A DNA stretch of 64,000 nt from the NCBI GenBank assembly GCA_023678885.1, contig CM042996.1, forward strand, positions 8,490,602 to 8,554,601. The letters are read 5' to 3'. The notes under the pieces were generated by a model that worked only from the letters and a program-made list of their open reading frames with translations, was not told where the DNA came from and did not search any database. Position 1 is the first letter of the stretch. Every line of letters begins with the position of its first letter. Below, piece by piece: positions 1 to 11,507 of the stretch. The translations under genes were made by a program, and so were the position numbers. This DNA comes from Pogostemon cablin. Taxonomy: Eukaryota > Streptophyta > Magnoliopsida > Lamiales > Lamiaceae.

Positions 1-520
1 TAATTATGTACACTTAGGTGCAAATAATAAGTATCCTTCCCATCAGAGTAACTGCTTTTATTTGCATGGCTAAAGAGAAACCGACTATTAATTATTTTGT
101 CATGAGGTTAGTTTGACAAATGAAATTAATGGGTCAAACCTTCTTTTGTAAAGGTTCGGGTTTGTAAATGTCCACACTATCGTGGCTTGCAGACTCACGG
201 TGCTTGAGATATCGGTGAATTTTATTTTTATATTGTTTTGAAGGAACCAATATAAATGGATAAATTCAAAGATTTGATCGGCGTATTTATTTGTGATTCT
301 CTATAATTTCGAGTGGTTTATTTCACTTATTGTTTACTAAAAGAAACATATTTACTTGTCCAAAATTAGATTATTTGAAAAGAATCTTGGTTTTGATTTT
401 TACTACTTATGAAAACATATGTGTTCTCACTAAGGATGTTCTGTGATGCCCATTTAAGTCTCTAGTGAAGAGATGAGAGCTTCATAGAAATATGATGGTC
501 TCATGTGACTCTTTAGATAC

Positions 521-769
521 TTGAGCAAGTTAGAAAGGCAAGAGGTCATGGTTAATTTGATGAATGAATTGGAAATACTTGGAGTAGAAATTGAAGGGGA
601 AACCCAAGTCAATTTTATTCTTCATTATTCACCTAGATGTTTCGAGCAAGCTCTGCCTGAAATACAAGAGGTTGTATTCGGTGGGAAACTTCTAACAAAA
701 CAAGCGGCGAAGGAAATCAATTTTCATCAAGATGTGAACAAGGTTAGTATCTCATTCACTAGTCATTGA
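521..769 (+). pseudogene. Copia C1 gag-like remnant
   Basis: An 82-codon open stretch in the position expected for gag, upstream of the protease block. It carries no complete gag domain, no zinc knuckle and no start context. The minus-strand sister copy at about 54025-54256 has the same text with different breaks, for example the shared words NELEILG/NELKILG and EIEGE. I infer that it derives from the capsid part of gag because of its position. It is a relic that encodes nothing functional, and nothing suggests selection to keep it open. Confidence 0.5.
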
Positions 770-779
770 AACATGATTA

Positions 780-974
780 GTGATGGCATCTACTGACACA
801 TTGTGTGTAGATAATGGAATCACTAAAAGCTTGCAACTAAGTGATGATGAGATTGTTATGTACATGGGTAATACTATGAAAGTAGTGGCTGTTGCAGTGG
901 GAGTTGTTTATTTATCTTATAATATGAATAAACGTTTATTTTTGAGAAATTGTCTTTACGTACGTTTTACATAG
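780..974 (+). pseudogene. Copia C1 protease-region remnant
   Basis: A 64-codon stretch reading TDTLCVDNGITKSL and then VAVGVVYLSYNMNKRL and LRNCLYVRF. In intact plant Copia polyproteins this block holds the aspartic protease active site, normally D-S/T-G-A, followed by a conserved VVAVGxVxLSF segment and NCLYVP. Here the active site reads DNG instead of DTG, and the roughly 11 residues usually present between the active site and the LSD segment are missing. The sister copy at 53619-53978 has the same deletion but keeps DTG. The shared deletion therefore predates the split of the two copies, and the DNG change is private to this one. Not functional. Confidence 0.7.
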
Positions 975-1779
975 AAAGAATTTGAATTCAGTTTCTATGT
1001 TTTTCGGATAGATACTCTATTTCATTTAAATGACATGGTCATTATAATGAAGGATACAGCTATAATTTGTAATGGTACATTGGTGACAATTTATAAACTC
1101 TTAAATCATGTTTATCCCATGGATGCAACAAATTGAAATTAATAACACGTCTTGTAATCATAATAAGAGAAAGACTCTTATGGAAATGGTTAGATAGATG
1201 ACGGATTATTTGGAATTATAAATTCATTTTATGCATATGCCCTAGAAACAGTAATTCATATGAATGTTTTTCTATATGTTGGATATCCTAGAAAAATAAA
1301 AGTTCATTTATTTATTCCAAAAGATTGAAGGGCGATTGTTAACAAAAACACTAGATTTTTGGAAAAGGACTATGTAATAAATCCGAAACCAATGTATAAG
1401 TTGTTCTAAAGGAAGTGATAGGGAAAATACAAAGTATAGTACCAAGTGTGCAAGAGGATATACCACAAGGTAAACTGCATCGCGTGTCATATCTGATACA
1501 CAATTGAATGTAGTGCCTTGTCGTAGTGGGAGGGTTGTTTTGCAACCTGATAGATATATGTTTTGGGAGAGTCGTAAGACTTGGTCCCTAGTAAACATGG
1601 AATTGACCCACAGATACGACGAAGCACTACAAGATAAAAATGCGATATCTTAGCAAGTTGCAATAATTTCTGAAATAGGATCCACGGATTCTAAATCAAA
1701 TCTAGGAGCTTGTAGGACCATCAAATGGTGTAAAAGCCGTTGGAGGTGGTCATATTAAATAAAAGAGGATCAAAAAGTA

Positions 1780-3160
1780 AGGTGAAAACCTTGGAAGCAA
1801 AGCTTGTTGCGAAAAGGTATACTCAGAAAGAAAGGGTTCGATTATGAGAAAATCTGTTCACCGGTAGCTATGCCTATGTCGATCCGGATTCTTTTATCTG
1901 TTTCTACTCATATGAAATATGAGGAATAGCAAATAGATGTCAAGACAACTTTCCTGATTGGAAGTCTTGAGGAAAACATCTATGTGAAGCAACTAGAATG
2001 ATTTATTACAAAAGGCTAAGAGCATTTTGTGTGTAAGCTTAAAAGTGTTCCTCGATGGACTAAATCAAGCTTCAAGATCATGAAACATCTGTTTTGATGA
2101 GGAAATCCAGTGATATGGATTTATTCAATGTGCGGATGTGTCTTGTGTATTGAAAAGGGTGACGGAAACGTGGTGGTATTTCTTGTACTGTACGTAGATG
2201 ATATATTGCTCATTGGAGACAATGAAAGAGTACTGTCGGGTGTATGGGTATGGTTGATAAAGTAGTATGAAATGAAGGACTTAAGTGAAGCAAAATGTAT
2301 CCTTTTGATCACGGTAATACGGATCACAAGAAAGGATGTTATGCTTATCTCAAGTTTCATGAAATGATACAATCCTTACTCGTTTTAGCATATGACTTTA
2401 TCTAAGGAAATGTGTCTTTTGACATAAAAGAAGATAAAGGTGATGAAAGCGGTTTCTTATGCTTCGGCGAATAAGGAAGCTTAATCTAAGGAATGCTATG
2501 CACGAGATCAGATATCTATTTTACCGAAGGCATGGTCTGTGAGTATCAAGGTAACCCGAAACAAGAATGATGAACTGTGGTATGACATATACCTATGTAC
2601 CTGAAAAGGACCAGAAATTATATGTGGACTTACCGAACAGATTTACTGCTTCTTATGGGTTACATAGATTCAGATTTTTCAAATCAGATGGGGACGGTAG
2701 TAAATCCACCTCAAATGTTATGTGTTTAATTTTAGGAAGTAGAGCCATAATGTGGAGGAGTGTTATATAGAAATTCATTTCAGACTCTGGACTCCATCAT
2801 GGAAAGATGATAAAATTGGAGTCTCTAAGGCAACCAAAGTATTTATATGGCTCTAGAAACTTCATGATGGGCTTGGATATGGTTTCTAAGTTTGCCAAAG
2901 GGTATCACAATTTATTGTGGTAATAATGGTGCAGTTGCAAACTTGAAGGAATCACGAGCCCATAAGCAATTAAACACATAGAGCGCAAGTACCACTATTA
3001 CGAGAAATCATATGATGAAGGGAAGGTTGTTGTCCTCTAGATTGCATCGGATAATAACCTAGTAAATCCTATTACAAGGACCTTTAAGGCGAGAGCTTTT
3101 GATGGTCGTATAGTGGGAGTGGGAATCAGATGTATGGCAGAAGACATGACAGCATAGTCT
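1780..3160 (+). pseudogene. Copia C1 reverse transcriptase / RNase H remnant
   Basis: Broken text of the Copia pol C-terminus. The RT start resembles the K-x-R-L-V-A-K-G-x-x-Q family motif (EAKLVAKRYTQKE, near 1800). A degraded active-site area lies near 2180-2220. The RNase H end reads HIERKYH, then IASDNNLVNPIT and GVGIR, which matches the tail of Copia pol. Stops occur every few dozen codons and several frameshifts are needed to follow the protein. The 67-codon open stretch 2567-2770 (YTYVPEKDQKLYVDL) belongs to the linker before RNase H. The region is dead coding sequence. Confidence 0.7.
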
Positions 3161-3179
3161 TTTAGTATAAGTGGGAGAT

Positions 3180-4555
3180 TGTTGGATTGTATACTAAAAG
3201 TCTAGCTTTAGTATGAACAATGCTATAACAATTAATTTAAAATGAGAATCATGTGATCAAATGATTGCGTCTTATAATTTATTTATATGTAAGATACAAT
3301 AGTCCACTTACTTTATACTGTAGATAATATGTTGTGCGACAACACGCAGAAGATCATATTATCGATTTCTTTATTATGTATAAACAGATGCTCACAACGA
3401 GATAGACAGGGACTCTCTATCGGGATGGTTGTAGTGTGATTTTGTATTAATTTGTCTTAACTATAGAATCACATTAGTGCACTTGTATGTATTGAGCAGG
3501 TCCGCTTGAGATCGTTCGACTTATACTGACTTATAGAAGAACTTGATCTCAGTTATTATGGATGTTCGTGCTCTTAATCCTTGTTCAATAACCTCAACAC
3601 GTAAGGCAGTATGTATTTCTTTGATTCATCAATGGGTGATATTTACATGTATTAAATCAACAAACTCGGTGAGTTGGGAAATATTGTTGTTTCTATGATG
3701 TGCTGTTGATTATAGAAGAATCCGTGTCCGACATAGGTTGATGATGTCCCCTTGAGGAGCTCATAAGTATTATCATGTAAACCCTACAAGTGGATTCATT
3801 ACGGCATGATAATGAGGTTGAGTGGTACTACTCTCGGATGAGATATTAATTAAAGGAGATGTCAGTAACTTAATTAATTAATGGGCATTGTATATCTTAA
3901 ACATTGGGAGACTGTCGGGCTCATAATAAGAAGGAGCCCATAACGTAATTATGGGATTGGAGCGGCATTGCAGTAATAATATTTTAGTGGACTATATTAT
4001 TATTATTGGACTTAAGTATAAGTTTTGGGCTAAACTTGGATACTTAAGACCAATGGAGGCCCAACTCTAATTTCTCCTCCTAGTCCCTGTTGTAGCCCAT
4101 ATATTAGTCATCTCAGCTGTTCTAACCCTAGATGAGACACGTCTAACATGTGAAGAGGGTAGACAGAATAGTAGATTGAGAAGATCTCGAAGATCGTCGC
4201 CCACACCACGTCGAGATTGAACTTGAGAATACAGCAGAAGACTAGAAGGTTGTTTTTTGCTGCTGTCCGTCAACTTGCACAATTTCTATAAAATCATACA
4301 GAAGTCCGAATTTAATATACTGATGGAAAGCCACGGAAGAGAGGATCGTTTTGGCATGTATATCACTCAAATCAGAGATCAAACGAGAGAGTTATGCCCA
4401 AAACGGTGAGGCTGCGCAGGCTACTGACGAGAATCCATCTTCTTCAACATACCCTAGTAAAAGGTAATACGTTTCTTTGATTTCTTGCTTCCACTGAATT
4501 AGAAATGTATGAAACACTAACGGTTCACATTAACCAAATGATCGAACACCAATTG
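3180..4555 (+). repeat. Copia C1 3' LTR
   Basis: The LTR begins TGTTGGATTGTATACTAAAA immediately after the purine tract. It aligns with the minus-strand LTRs at 56835-58232 (complete), 50525-51602 (truncated) and 59969-60621 (fragment). The length of about 1.37 kb agrees with the 1398 bp of the complete copy. The right end is blurred: the other copy ends in TGTCAACA, and here the text near 4546-4560 has diverged, so the boundary is good to roughly 10 bp. I could not define a target duplication because the 5' end of the element is outside the window. Confidence 0.8.
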
Positions 4556-6499
4556 TTACAAGCAACTTCCATGGGTGTAGGAAAGATCATACCAAAATTC
4601 ATATCAACTGGAAAGGAATTGAGTTCGATGTCAAAACCCTAGAGTGAAGAATAGTTTATGCTCTTCTCTCCGTCTCTTCCAATCATGATGAATCTCCTCC
4701 TCGAATCGAACACATCGGAATGATGGATAGATGAAATGGATGAAATGGATGAAGTGGTGGAAGGGTGATATGGTGTGATGAGGTACGGCAGATTCTCGCG
4801 TGAACAGGGGCGTGTTCTGCCTCTCCACCTCTGTTCTGTTCGTGTTCTGTTCTTCTCCACGCTGCAACAGTTCCTCCCTGGGCCTCACGTCAGTTGTGGG
4901 CTGCTCCATTTTATTTAGTTCGGATGACTGGCCCACTAATAAATAATTTAATGGCATGCATATGTGTGATATCAATCTACTGCTCGGCCCATCTATTTAG
5001 TTGCAACTCACATTAGTGGGCCCCTCAACTTAATTCAATTTATGAATTTCTTAGCAACCCAACGTGGCACAACACCATTTCCACAACTCAATGGATAACT
5101 TGATTCCACAATTTCATGACATTGCTCTCGCCCGCTTCTATTCCTATATTTATTCAATTTCACTTCAACTTTTTATCAAAATCTGCAAAATCTCAACAAA
5201 ACCCATGAAGTTATAAAGATTATGAAAATAAGCAATAAACTTCATAAATAATGTTAAAATAATGCAATAATCATATGAACACGGCCTGTGAAAAGCACGA
5301 ATTTTCGTACTGAACTTTTGATAAGAAAGCATTGTATTGGAAGGGAAATTATTTTGACAGCTGTCTGCTTTTGTCCTTACAGCTGCTTGGTTTTGTCTTT
5401 ACAGCATTATATTATATAAGTTATTTTATTATGCTCTTTACAGCTGCCTGCTTTTGTCTGGATTCTATTACATCTTGACCGGTGTAGTCTACTTAATATT
5501 TGGTAACTTGCATGGTACATAAGTGGTCCTGTTAATATTATCCCCGAGATGGAAATTGATTTTGGTGACATGCTTTGAAACTAAGTTCTTAATTTTATAT
5601 TCAATTCTACTTGGGTGTCAGTCAATCATTATCTTGGGTTTCAGTCAACATTTTATTTTATATTCAATTCTACTTGGGGGTCAGTCAAGTGTAAGAGAAC
5701 TCATATTCAAGATTTCTAAAGTTGGAGTTTTTATGATTTTTAAATTTATCTTATTTGATGAGTTATAAAGATGAGTAGCTTTCTATTATCTCTCCTATAT
5801 TTCTAAATTTGTCTTATTTTTACTATTCAAAGGTTTTTTACCAATTAATATATCTGATACTGTCATATATTTTACAAAAAAATTAACTATTGGACATAAA
5901 TGTTCCTTGAATTATTATGGTTTTTCATTTAGTAAATGTTGGTGTCATGTACATTACTATTGAGAATATTAAGATCATCCCATCATATCTGTTATTGATA
6001 TAAAAATGAAAAAATAAAAAATATTTTTGGCCTTTTATACTCCCTCCGTCCCAAGAAGACCTGCACATTTTCATTAATTTGATTACAAGTCTTGCTGCAA
6101 AAATAAAATATTATGAACTTTTCATTTAATATGCCTTTATTTTGAAAAAAAGATTACTGTGCTAAGTAGAAAATTTCGTCGGAATCAGTTTTTGCCTTCA
6201 TAAAATTAAACTGAATTTTTTCCTTGAAGTATCATTTTTGACATTTTCGGATAAAGGAGCGGTCTTTAAGTGAACTGAGGTCTATGTATGTGAGAGAGTG
6301 TGTGAGTGATCAGATGGATAATGAGTATTTGGGGTTCTCTCTATTCAATTTATGTTCACTTTTATCTTTAAAGAAACTTTTTAGGCGTTAATTTGTTTTT
6401 ATGGAGTTTAGACTCCACTCAAAAATCCATCCCACTTTTGAAAATAATTATGTCAATTATGGTTTATAGAAGGATATCCGTAAATGTACTTGACCATTT
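4556..6499. other. Gene-free flank between element C1 and element A
   Basis: No gene recognised. The part from 4620 to 4930 is somewhat richer in G and C and includes a short GATGAAATG-type repeat (4725-4755). Three imperfect 22-bp units starting ACAGCTG lie at 5357-5378, 5379-5400 and near 5440-5461. A 34-bp direct repeat with one mismatch lies at 5592-5625 and 5655-5688. The open stretches here (5523-5768 and the minus-strand frames at 4631-4975) have no recognisable domain. A Stowaway-like terminus lies at 6038-6052 and element A begins at 6505. Confidence 0.6.
6038..6052 (+). mobile_element. Stowaway-like (Tc1/Mariner MITE) terminus
   Basis: TA followed by CTCCCTCCGTCCC is the common start of Stowaway-type MITEs and plant Mariner-like elements, which insert at TA. 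I could not find the matching inverted end before element A (6505) or just after it (18418 onward), so only one end can be supported. The element is either truncated or longer than expected and decayed at the other end. Confidence 0.5.
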
Positions 6500-6504
6500 G
6501 TATC
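6500..6504. repeat. Target-site duplication of element A, left copy
   Basis: GTATC directly before the TG start of the 5' LTR. The same five bases follow the CA end of the 3' LTR at 18413-18417. A perfect 5-bp duplication shows that the two LTRs belong to one insertion event and that its ends are intact. Confidence 0.85.
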
Positions 6505-6718
6505 TGATCGTCGTCATTTTCACCTAAATTTTAGTGTCTTTATTTGTGAATTTTCATATGCTTTTATCCGTAATCGTGTAACTTTTGGTGGACTTTTATG
6601 TTAATTAGGAGAGATATAAACAGATTGATAAATGTGTGGAAATGAGCTTAAATATATATGAAACAGGTTAAAAATAGAGCAAAATTGAGTTGGGAGCTAA
6701 AACAGGCTGAAAAACACC

Positions 6719-7120
6719 CAACTCGAGTTGCAAGGTCTTACTCGACTTGCACTCGAGTCGAGTTGGGGCTCGAGTAAAGTCAGGAAATTTCCAATTCCAA
6801 CTCGACTTGCAAATCGAGTTGCAAGGTCCAACTCGACTTGCAACTAGAGTTGAGTTAGGTGCCGATGAAGTTCTAGTTTATGACACGAGTTGATAGGCGA
6901 GAGCTCGACTTACCCAACTCGAGTCGAGCTGGGTCAGGCCAAGTCGAGCAGCAAGTCGAGTAGGGCAGAACAGTGTCCAAAAATCATCTATTGAGCCAAC
7001 TCGAATTGAAAGACGTAACTCGACTTACAAATCGAGTCGACCTAGGTTTAGGGGGATTGTCCAGGTTTCAGGGTCATCACAACTCGACTTGACCGGCAGC
7101 AGATCGAGTCGAGCTGGGTA
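6719..7120 (+). repeat. CTCGAG-rich internal repeat cluster of the 5' LTR
   Basis: Irregular array of the half-words ACTCGAGT, ACTCGACTTG and CGAGTCGAG. Pairs often face each other, so the array is rich in short palindromes. The equivalent clusters are 16821-17220 (3' LTR) and 29571-29960 (truncated LTR). Several CTCGAG units here have become ATCGAG or CTAGAG, so this copy is more eroded than the 3' one. Its position just upstream of the TATA-like motif suggests a U3 control region; that function is inferred. Confidence 0.7.
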
Positions 7121-7174
7121 AAAAACAGGAAAAAGTCAGAAAATTCCAGAAGCTTCTAGAAGGTTCCAAAGAGG

Positions 7175-7182
7175 TTTAAATA
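7175..7182 (+). promoter_or_regulatory. Likely TATA box of the 5' LTR
   Basis: TTTAAATA, conserved at the same place in the 3' LTR (17277-17284) and the truncated copy (30015-30022), where neighbouring bases vary. It follows the repeat cluster and precedes a pyrimidine-rich stretch (7245-7360), as expected for the U3/R boundary of a plant LTR. Not tested by any transcript data. Confidence 0.45.
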
Positions 7183-8345
7183 CCTAATTGGTGTGAAAAT
7201 TAGAGGGAGAACCAACATTTGAGAGCAGTTATTTTGGAGATCAACACACACACTTTCTCACCATCATTTCATACACTTTATCTGATTCATCTCGTTACCT
7301 TCCATTCATCAATTCCATTTTTATTTTTAAAAATTTCATCCATCAACTCATCCGTTCATCACTCTAAGAAGAGGAAATCATATTGGTTGAAGATTTTGCA
7401 TGATCAAGGAGGAGGAAGTTCACCATGAAATGGGAGCCAACTCACCTTCATTTTGTTATTTTCTTCATTATTTGGCTCACATGGAGCATGCTATGGATTA
7501 TATTTAATTTGTAATGATTTGTTGTGGCTAGTCCTCAAGTGAGGCTAGCAATATGATTGGTTAGGAATTATGTAGATTTTACACACCACATGTTTGATGA
7601 ATTGATTGTTATTAATATTTTCTATCATGAATGCTTATTCTTGTTTAATATATGATTTATGTGATTAAATTCTCTATTCACAGTGTTAGGATGGTCATTC
7701 CAATACTATGCTTAGTAGTTTAATTGAATCATTGATTGCATGAGATGACTTAGTTAGTGTGAGGAGAGGTAAGTCATACCCTTCAAGTGCTTAGAACCTC
7801 ATATTAGGACATTAGTGAGAACTAGTGAGGGAAACCAACTTATGATCATAGTACGTTAATGGGAATTGAGAGTAAGACAATCCTAGGAGATTTAGACTTG
7901 TCAAAGAGTCGAGAACCTAATTACCTTGGCCAAAGGGATTAGGGGTACATACGTGATTTCCCTTAGTATCGTAACATGAAAACCATCAATGCATGTGTGT
8001 GTGTGAGTCTACATATACCTTATCCATGATGTTGCTCGCCTTGCTCTCTTCTTAGATACATTTTATCCATTCAATTCACTTTGTTACTTTAATTTATAGT
8101 TGAGACCATTAGTTGTTAATTGATTTTGTTAGTTAGTTGATAGAATAATCATTAGTGTTAGATAAAACCTGTAACCTTATCACTCTTACAAAGCATAATC
8201 AATGACGAATCGGGATACAACCTAGAGTTTACTTTCCCTTGGGACGATATCTTATAAATTTTGTTACTTTCTCACACGTTTACAACAATGATACAGTAAT
8301 TCTTACTCTAAAATCATTTTGATACCAAAAATGAGGCTAAGAACA

Positions 8346-8363
8346 TGGCGCCGCTTGTCAGGG
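8346..8363 (+). promoter_or_regulatory. Primer binding site of element A (tRNA-Asp type)
   Basis: TGGCGCCGCTTGTCAGGG abuts the LTR end. It resembles the TGGCGCCGTTGCCGGGG primer site that Athila-type elements use to pair with the 3' end of tRNA-Asp, with a few differences in the middle. Confidence 0.75.
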
Positions 8364-8492
8364 AAATATTAAACTTTTGGTTGTAACGAGTTTGAATTTG
8401 ATTAGTTTTGATAAGAGTATTTCTTTTATTTGTTTACTTGTTTATTTTGTCATGGTTATTTGGAGAACTAATTTGGAAATTCTTTTAGGTAC

Positions 8493-9260
8493 ATGCAAAC
8501 GCGCTCAAGGTCTCAATCTATTGAACCTATGAACTTGGAATTAGAAGCTACCTTAAGAAGACAAAGAAGAGGAGTGTTAGAGCCTACGGAGGAAGTTATG
8601 GAAAACGGAATGGATAATGCCAATATGGTTAATGAAGAAGGTCATATGAGGAATTTTCAACAAGGGGGTGATAATAATCGAGGAGGACATGTTAATTCGG
8701 ATTTTGTGCCACAAGTTAATGCTCAACAATTACACTTGCAAAATCAACAATTGCAAGCAGTCATTCAACATTTGATGGCACAACAATAAGCTAGAGAAAA
8801 CCAACAAGTCCCTCCGGTGGTACAAAATCAGCCTCGTGGTAATGGATACAATGGAGCGGGGATGAATATCCATGACCACTTCCAACCGCAATATGGGAAC
8901 TATGCTATGGGACCACCTTTGAATGTCAACAACTTCAAGATAAAGACGGGGTTGATAAATATAGTGCAAGCAAATCAGTTTGGTGGTGGTGCAATGGAGG
9001 ATCCAAATGCTCACTTATCCCAATTTACGGAGTTAGCAAACACTATCAAGATTAATGGGGTACGTGAGGATATTGTAAAAATGAAGCTCTTCTCTTTTTC
9101 ATTGAGAGATAGAGCTAAGGCATGGTATCATACTATTCCACCGGGATCCTATACCACGTGGAGAGAGTTGGCGCAAAGATTCTTGAGCAAATATTTTTCC
9201 CCTTCAAAGATGTTGCATCTCAAAGGGCAAATCTTCAATTCAAGCAAATCTGCTTGAGAC
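8493..9260 (+). pseudogene. Element A gag, N-terminal and capsid part
   Basis: Begins MQTRSRSQS and runs in one frame, interrupted by an in-frame TAA at 8787-8789 and ended by TGA at 9255-9257. The second half carries the retrotransposon gag (capsid) domain: DPNAHLSQFTELANT, then LFSFSLRDRAKAWY and W-R-E-L-x-x-R-F-L-S-K-Y-F. A glutamine-rich linker precedes it. Capsid protein would form the virus-like particle. After 9257 the family's text continues in other frames (a match to YAGLNGSERMLVDASSGGS near 9350-9400), so a frameshift rather than a natural end stops the ORF. Confidence 0.8.
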
Positions 9261-10850
9261 ATTTAGTGAAGCATGGGACCGATTCAAGGAAATGCTAAGG
9301 AGGTGTCCACAATATGGATTCCCCAAAGATCAACAAGTAGGATTTTTTATGCCGGACTGAATGGGAGTGAACGAATGCTTGTTGATGCTTCGTCGGGAGG
9401 TTCTATATTGGTCGGAAAGAGCTATTGCTATATATAAAGAGATTGCTTTGAATGCGGGTCAATGACCTATGGATAGATTTACGAGTATGTATGAAAGGGG
9501 GAGAATAGCTAAGATGGAAGAAGTGTGCTTGGAACAAGTGAAAAAGGTGAAAGTGCCTAAGGAAGATATGACCGACAAGGCAATCACGGAGATACTTAAG
9601 AGGATGAATGCTAATTTGCAAGTGTCTCCAAACTCTACACCTATGGTGAATCAACAAATGCTTCCGAATCCTCAACAAGGTGTGCCTTTATCTTTGATGA
9701 ATCAACAAGTGTTTCCTAATCCTCAACAAGGCATGTCTATGCCTAATAGGTCAATCTTCTCAAAGTGGTCAAATACTTACACCTATGCCTCAATGAGGTA
9801 TGTCTCCTAATTTTGGACATACTTGGTACCCACCGGAAATGTACTTGAGAAAGTTGCGTACATGCAAGGTAGGAACTTTCAAGGAAACTATGGTGGTGGT
9901 TTTGGTAACCAAGGAGGAGGATATCAACAAAGGCATGGAGGATGGGGGTAAGGTAACTATGGAGGAAATTTTAACCAACCCGTAGGTATGAGAATTTGTT
10001 ATATGAAAATCAAGGGAGTTCACTTACTCTTCCACCGGGCATCAATTCGAGGGAGAAATCTTCAAATGGTGAAAGGAAACCTACGATGGAAGATCAAATG
10101 GCTAAAATGTTTGAATTCATAAAGGAAGATAAGAGGAGAGAAGACAAGGAGAGGAGGAAAGAAGGCAAAGAGATTAAGTGAATGATAAGAGAATCAAAAC
10201 ATTGAAATCATATATAGAAAATAGCAAGTGAAAGGGGGGACGTTCATCATCAAGGGAAGTTTTCATCTACGACCATTACTAACCCTAAGGAGCAATGTAA
10301 GGCTATTGAACTTCGTAGTGGAACAAAATACAAAGGGCCTTCTATGCCGACGGAAGTAGAGGGAGTAGAGTGTGAACTTGAGCCTATGGAAAGAGTAGAT
10401 GAAGAAGGAAAAAAGAAAGAAGTTGAAATTGTTGAAAAAGATGAAAGTACCCCTATACTTGAAGAAGAAAAAGTGAAGTCTCCAAAGAAATGGGAAAGAT
10501 GTAGAGAAGCAAAACGTAAAGAGAGGAAGGGAAGTTTGAAAGAGATTAATGGGGAATACCTAAGTTTCCCATTGCAATTCCGTTCGCACAAAGATGCTTG
10601 AAAAAGGGATTAGAAGAGAAATTTGCCAAGTTTGTTGAGATGTTGAAGAAAATAAATATAAATATTCCTTTTGCGGATGCTTTGCTTCAAATGCCCAACT
10701 AATCCAAGTTTTTGAAGGATATCTTGTCAAAGAAAAGAAACTTGGGTGAGTTTGAAATGGTGAATTTAACGGAGGAGTGTAGTGTTATCCTACAAAAGAA
10801 ACTTCCCCTAAATTGAAAGATCCGGGGGGTTTTACTATTCCATGTGAGAT
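9260..10850 (+). pseudogene. Element A gag C-terminal part and pre-protease linker, broken
   Basis: Continuation of gag in shifting frames. The open stretches 9469-9810, 9996-10181 and 10344-10601 each hold part. The first is rich in repeated Asn-Pro-Gln-Gln-Gly units. The last is highly charged (Glu/Lys) and ends GEYLSFPLQFRSHKDA. Frame-shifted text at about 10610-10840 matches the segment found before protease in Athila/Tat elements: NINIPFADALLQMP, LTEECSVILQ and KLKDPGGFTIP. I see no zinc knuckle, as is common in this group. At least four frame changes and several stops prevent translation. Confidence 0.7.
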
Positions 10851-10859
10851 GGGAGAGCA

Positions 10860-11385
10860 TGAGAATTAAAAAACTTTATGTGATTTTGGGGCTAGCATTA
10901 ACTTGATGCCCTTATCAATTTTCAAGAAGTTGGGTATTGGTGAGGTCAAACCGACGTCGGTCACACTTTAATTAGCCGACCGCTCGTTGACACATCCAAA
11001 GGGAATTGTGGAAGATATTTTGATCAAAGTTGGCAAGTTCGTATTTCCTGTTGATTTTGTGGTATTAGATATGGATGAAGATGCAAATGTCCCGTTGATA
11101 TTTGGTCGTCCATTTCTTATCACGGGAAAAACATTGATAGATGTGGAGAAAGAGGAGCTAACCTTAAGGGTAAATGAGGAAGAAGTGATATTTTCATTAA
11201 GAGAGGATATGAGGTATCCTAGGAACAAGTTGGAATGTAGAAGATTGGAGGTTGTGGACAACATTGTTGAAGAGCATATGTATCATCTTCACTCCAAGGA
11301 TCCGTTGGAAATTATCATAAGCCACTCTTACTCTATTGACTATATAAAATCTAACTCTTCTTTTTGTTTAGAAAATGATAAATAA
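10860..11385 (+). pseudogene. Element A aspartic protease
   Basis: Retropepsin-like domain that would cut the gag-pol polyprotein. The active site reads DFGASINLMP (near 10880-10910), where D-x-G-A is the family signature. It is followed by FKKLGIGEVKPTSVTL, a stop at about 10968-10970 (probably CAA changed to TAA), and then LADRSLTHPKGIVEDILIKVG. The second half, VPLIFGRPFLITGKTLIDVE, is the typical protease C-terminal loop. The open frame 10987-11385 covers the part after the stop. Apart from that stop the domain is fairly well kept. Confidence 0.8.
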
Positions 11386-11507
11386 TTGATGAATTGCATT
11401 GTTTGAATGCTTGTAGGGAACTCACAAGTGACGAAGCAAAGGAAGCAAAAGTGGAGAAACTTGATGAGGAACCAAAATAAGAAATGTAAGAGAAGAAGAA
11501 GGTAGAG

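Larger units (their letters stand above)
1..3179 (+). mobile_element. Ty1/Copia element C1, decayed internal region (3' part)
   Basis: Internal region of a Copia retrotransposon whose 5' end lies left of the window. It aligns along its whole length, inverted, with 51603-54780, so the two are copies of one family (C). Readable remnants occur in the expected order: gag-like text near 521-769, a protease-region block near 780-974, the linker after integrase near 1270-1380 (motif GYPRKIKVHLFIPKD), reverse transcriptase remnants from about 1780, and an RNase H tail near 2960-3120 (HIERKYH, then IASDNNLVNPIT). Many stops and frameshifts interrupt every domain. It ends in a purine tract, GTGGGAGAT (3171-3179), directly before the LTR. 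Assignment to Copia rests on the domain order protease, integrase, RT, RNase H and on the C-terminal RNase H motif. The exact clade is not resolved. Confidence 0.8.
6505..8345 (+). repeat. Element A 5' LTR
   Basis: Starts TGATCGTCGTC, ends GAACA, and is followed without a gap by the primer binding site. It is 1841 bp, against 1804 bp for the 3' copy. It contains a cluster of CTCGAG/CTCGAC-type repeats (6719-7120) in the part upstream of the likely transcription start and a TATA-like motif at 7175-7182. The open stretch 7219-7428 lies within the LTR and has no recognisable domain. Confidence 0.9.

Noticed and set aside
4067..4282. Minus-strand ORF in the C1 LTR and similar frames at 4631-4975
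   Set aside because: The first is inside an LTR; the second has no domain and overlaps low-complexity His/Ile runs from a short repeat.
6719..7120. CRISPR-like array
   Set aside because: The repeated words are short, irregularly spaced and palindromic, sit in a plant LTR and have no constant repeat-spacer pattern.
8346..8363. tRNA gene fragments at the primer sites
   Set aside because: The matches are short, complementary to tRNA 3' ends and abut LTRs; they are primer binding sites. I saw no complete tRNA or rRNA gene.
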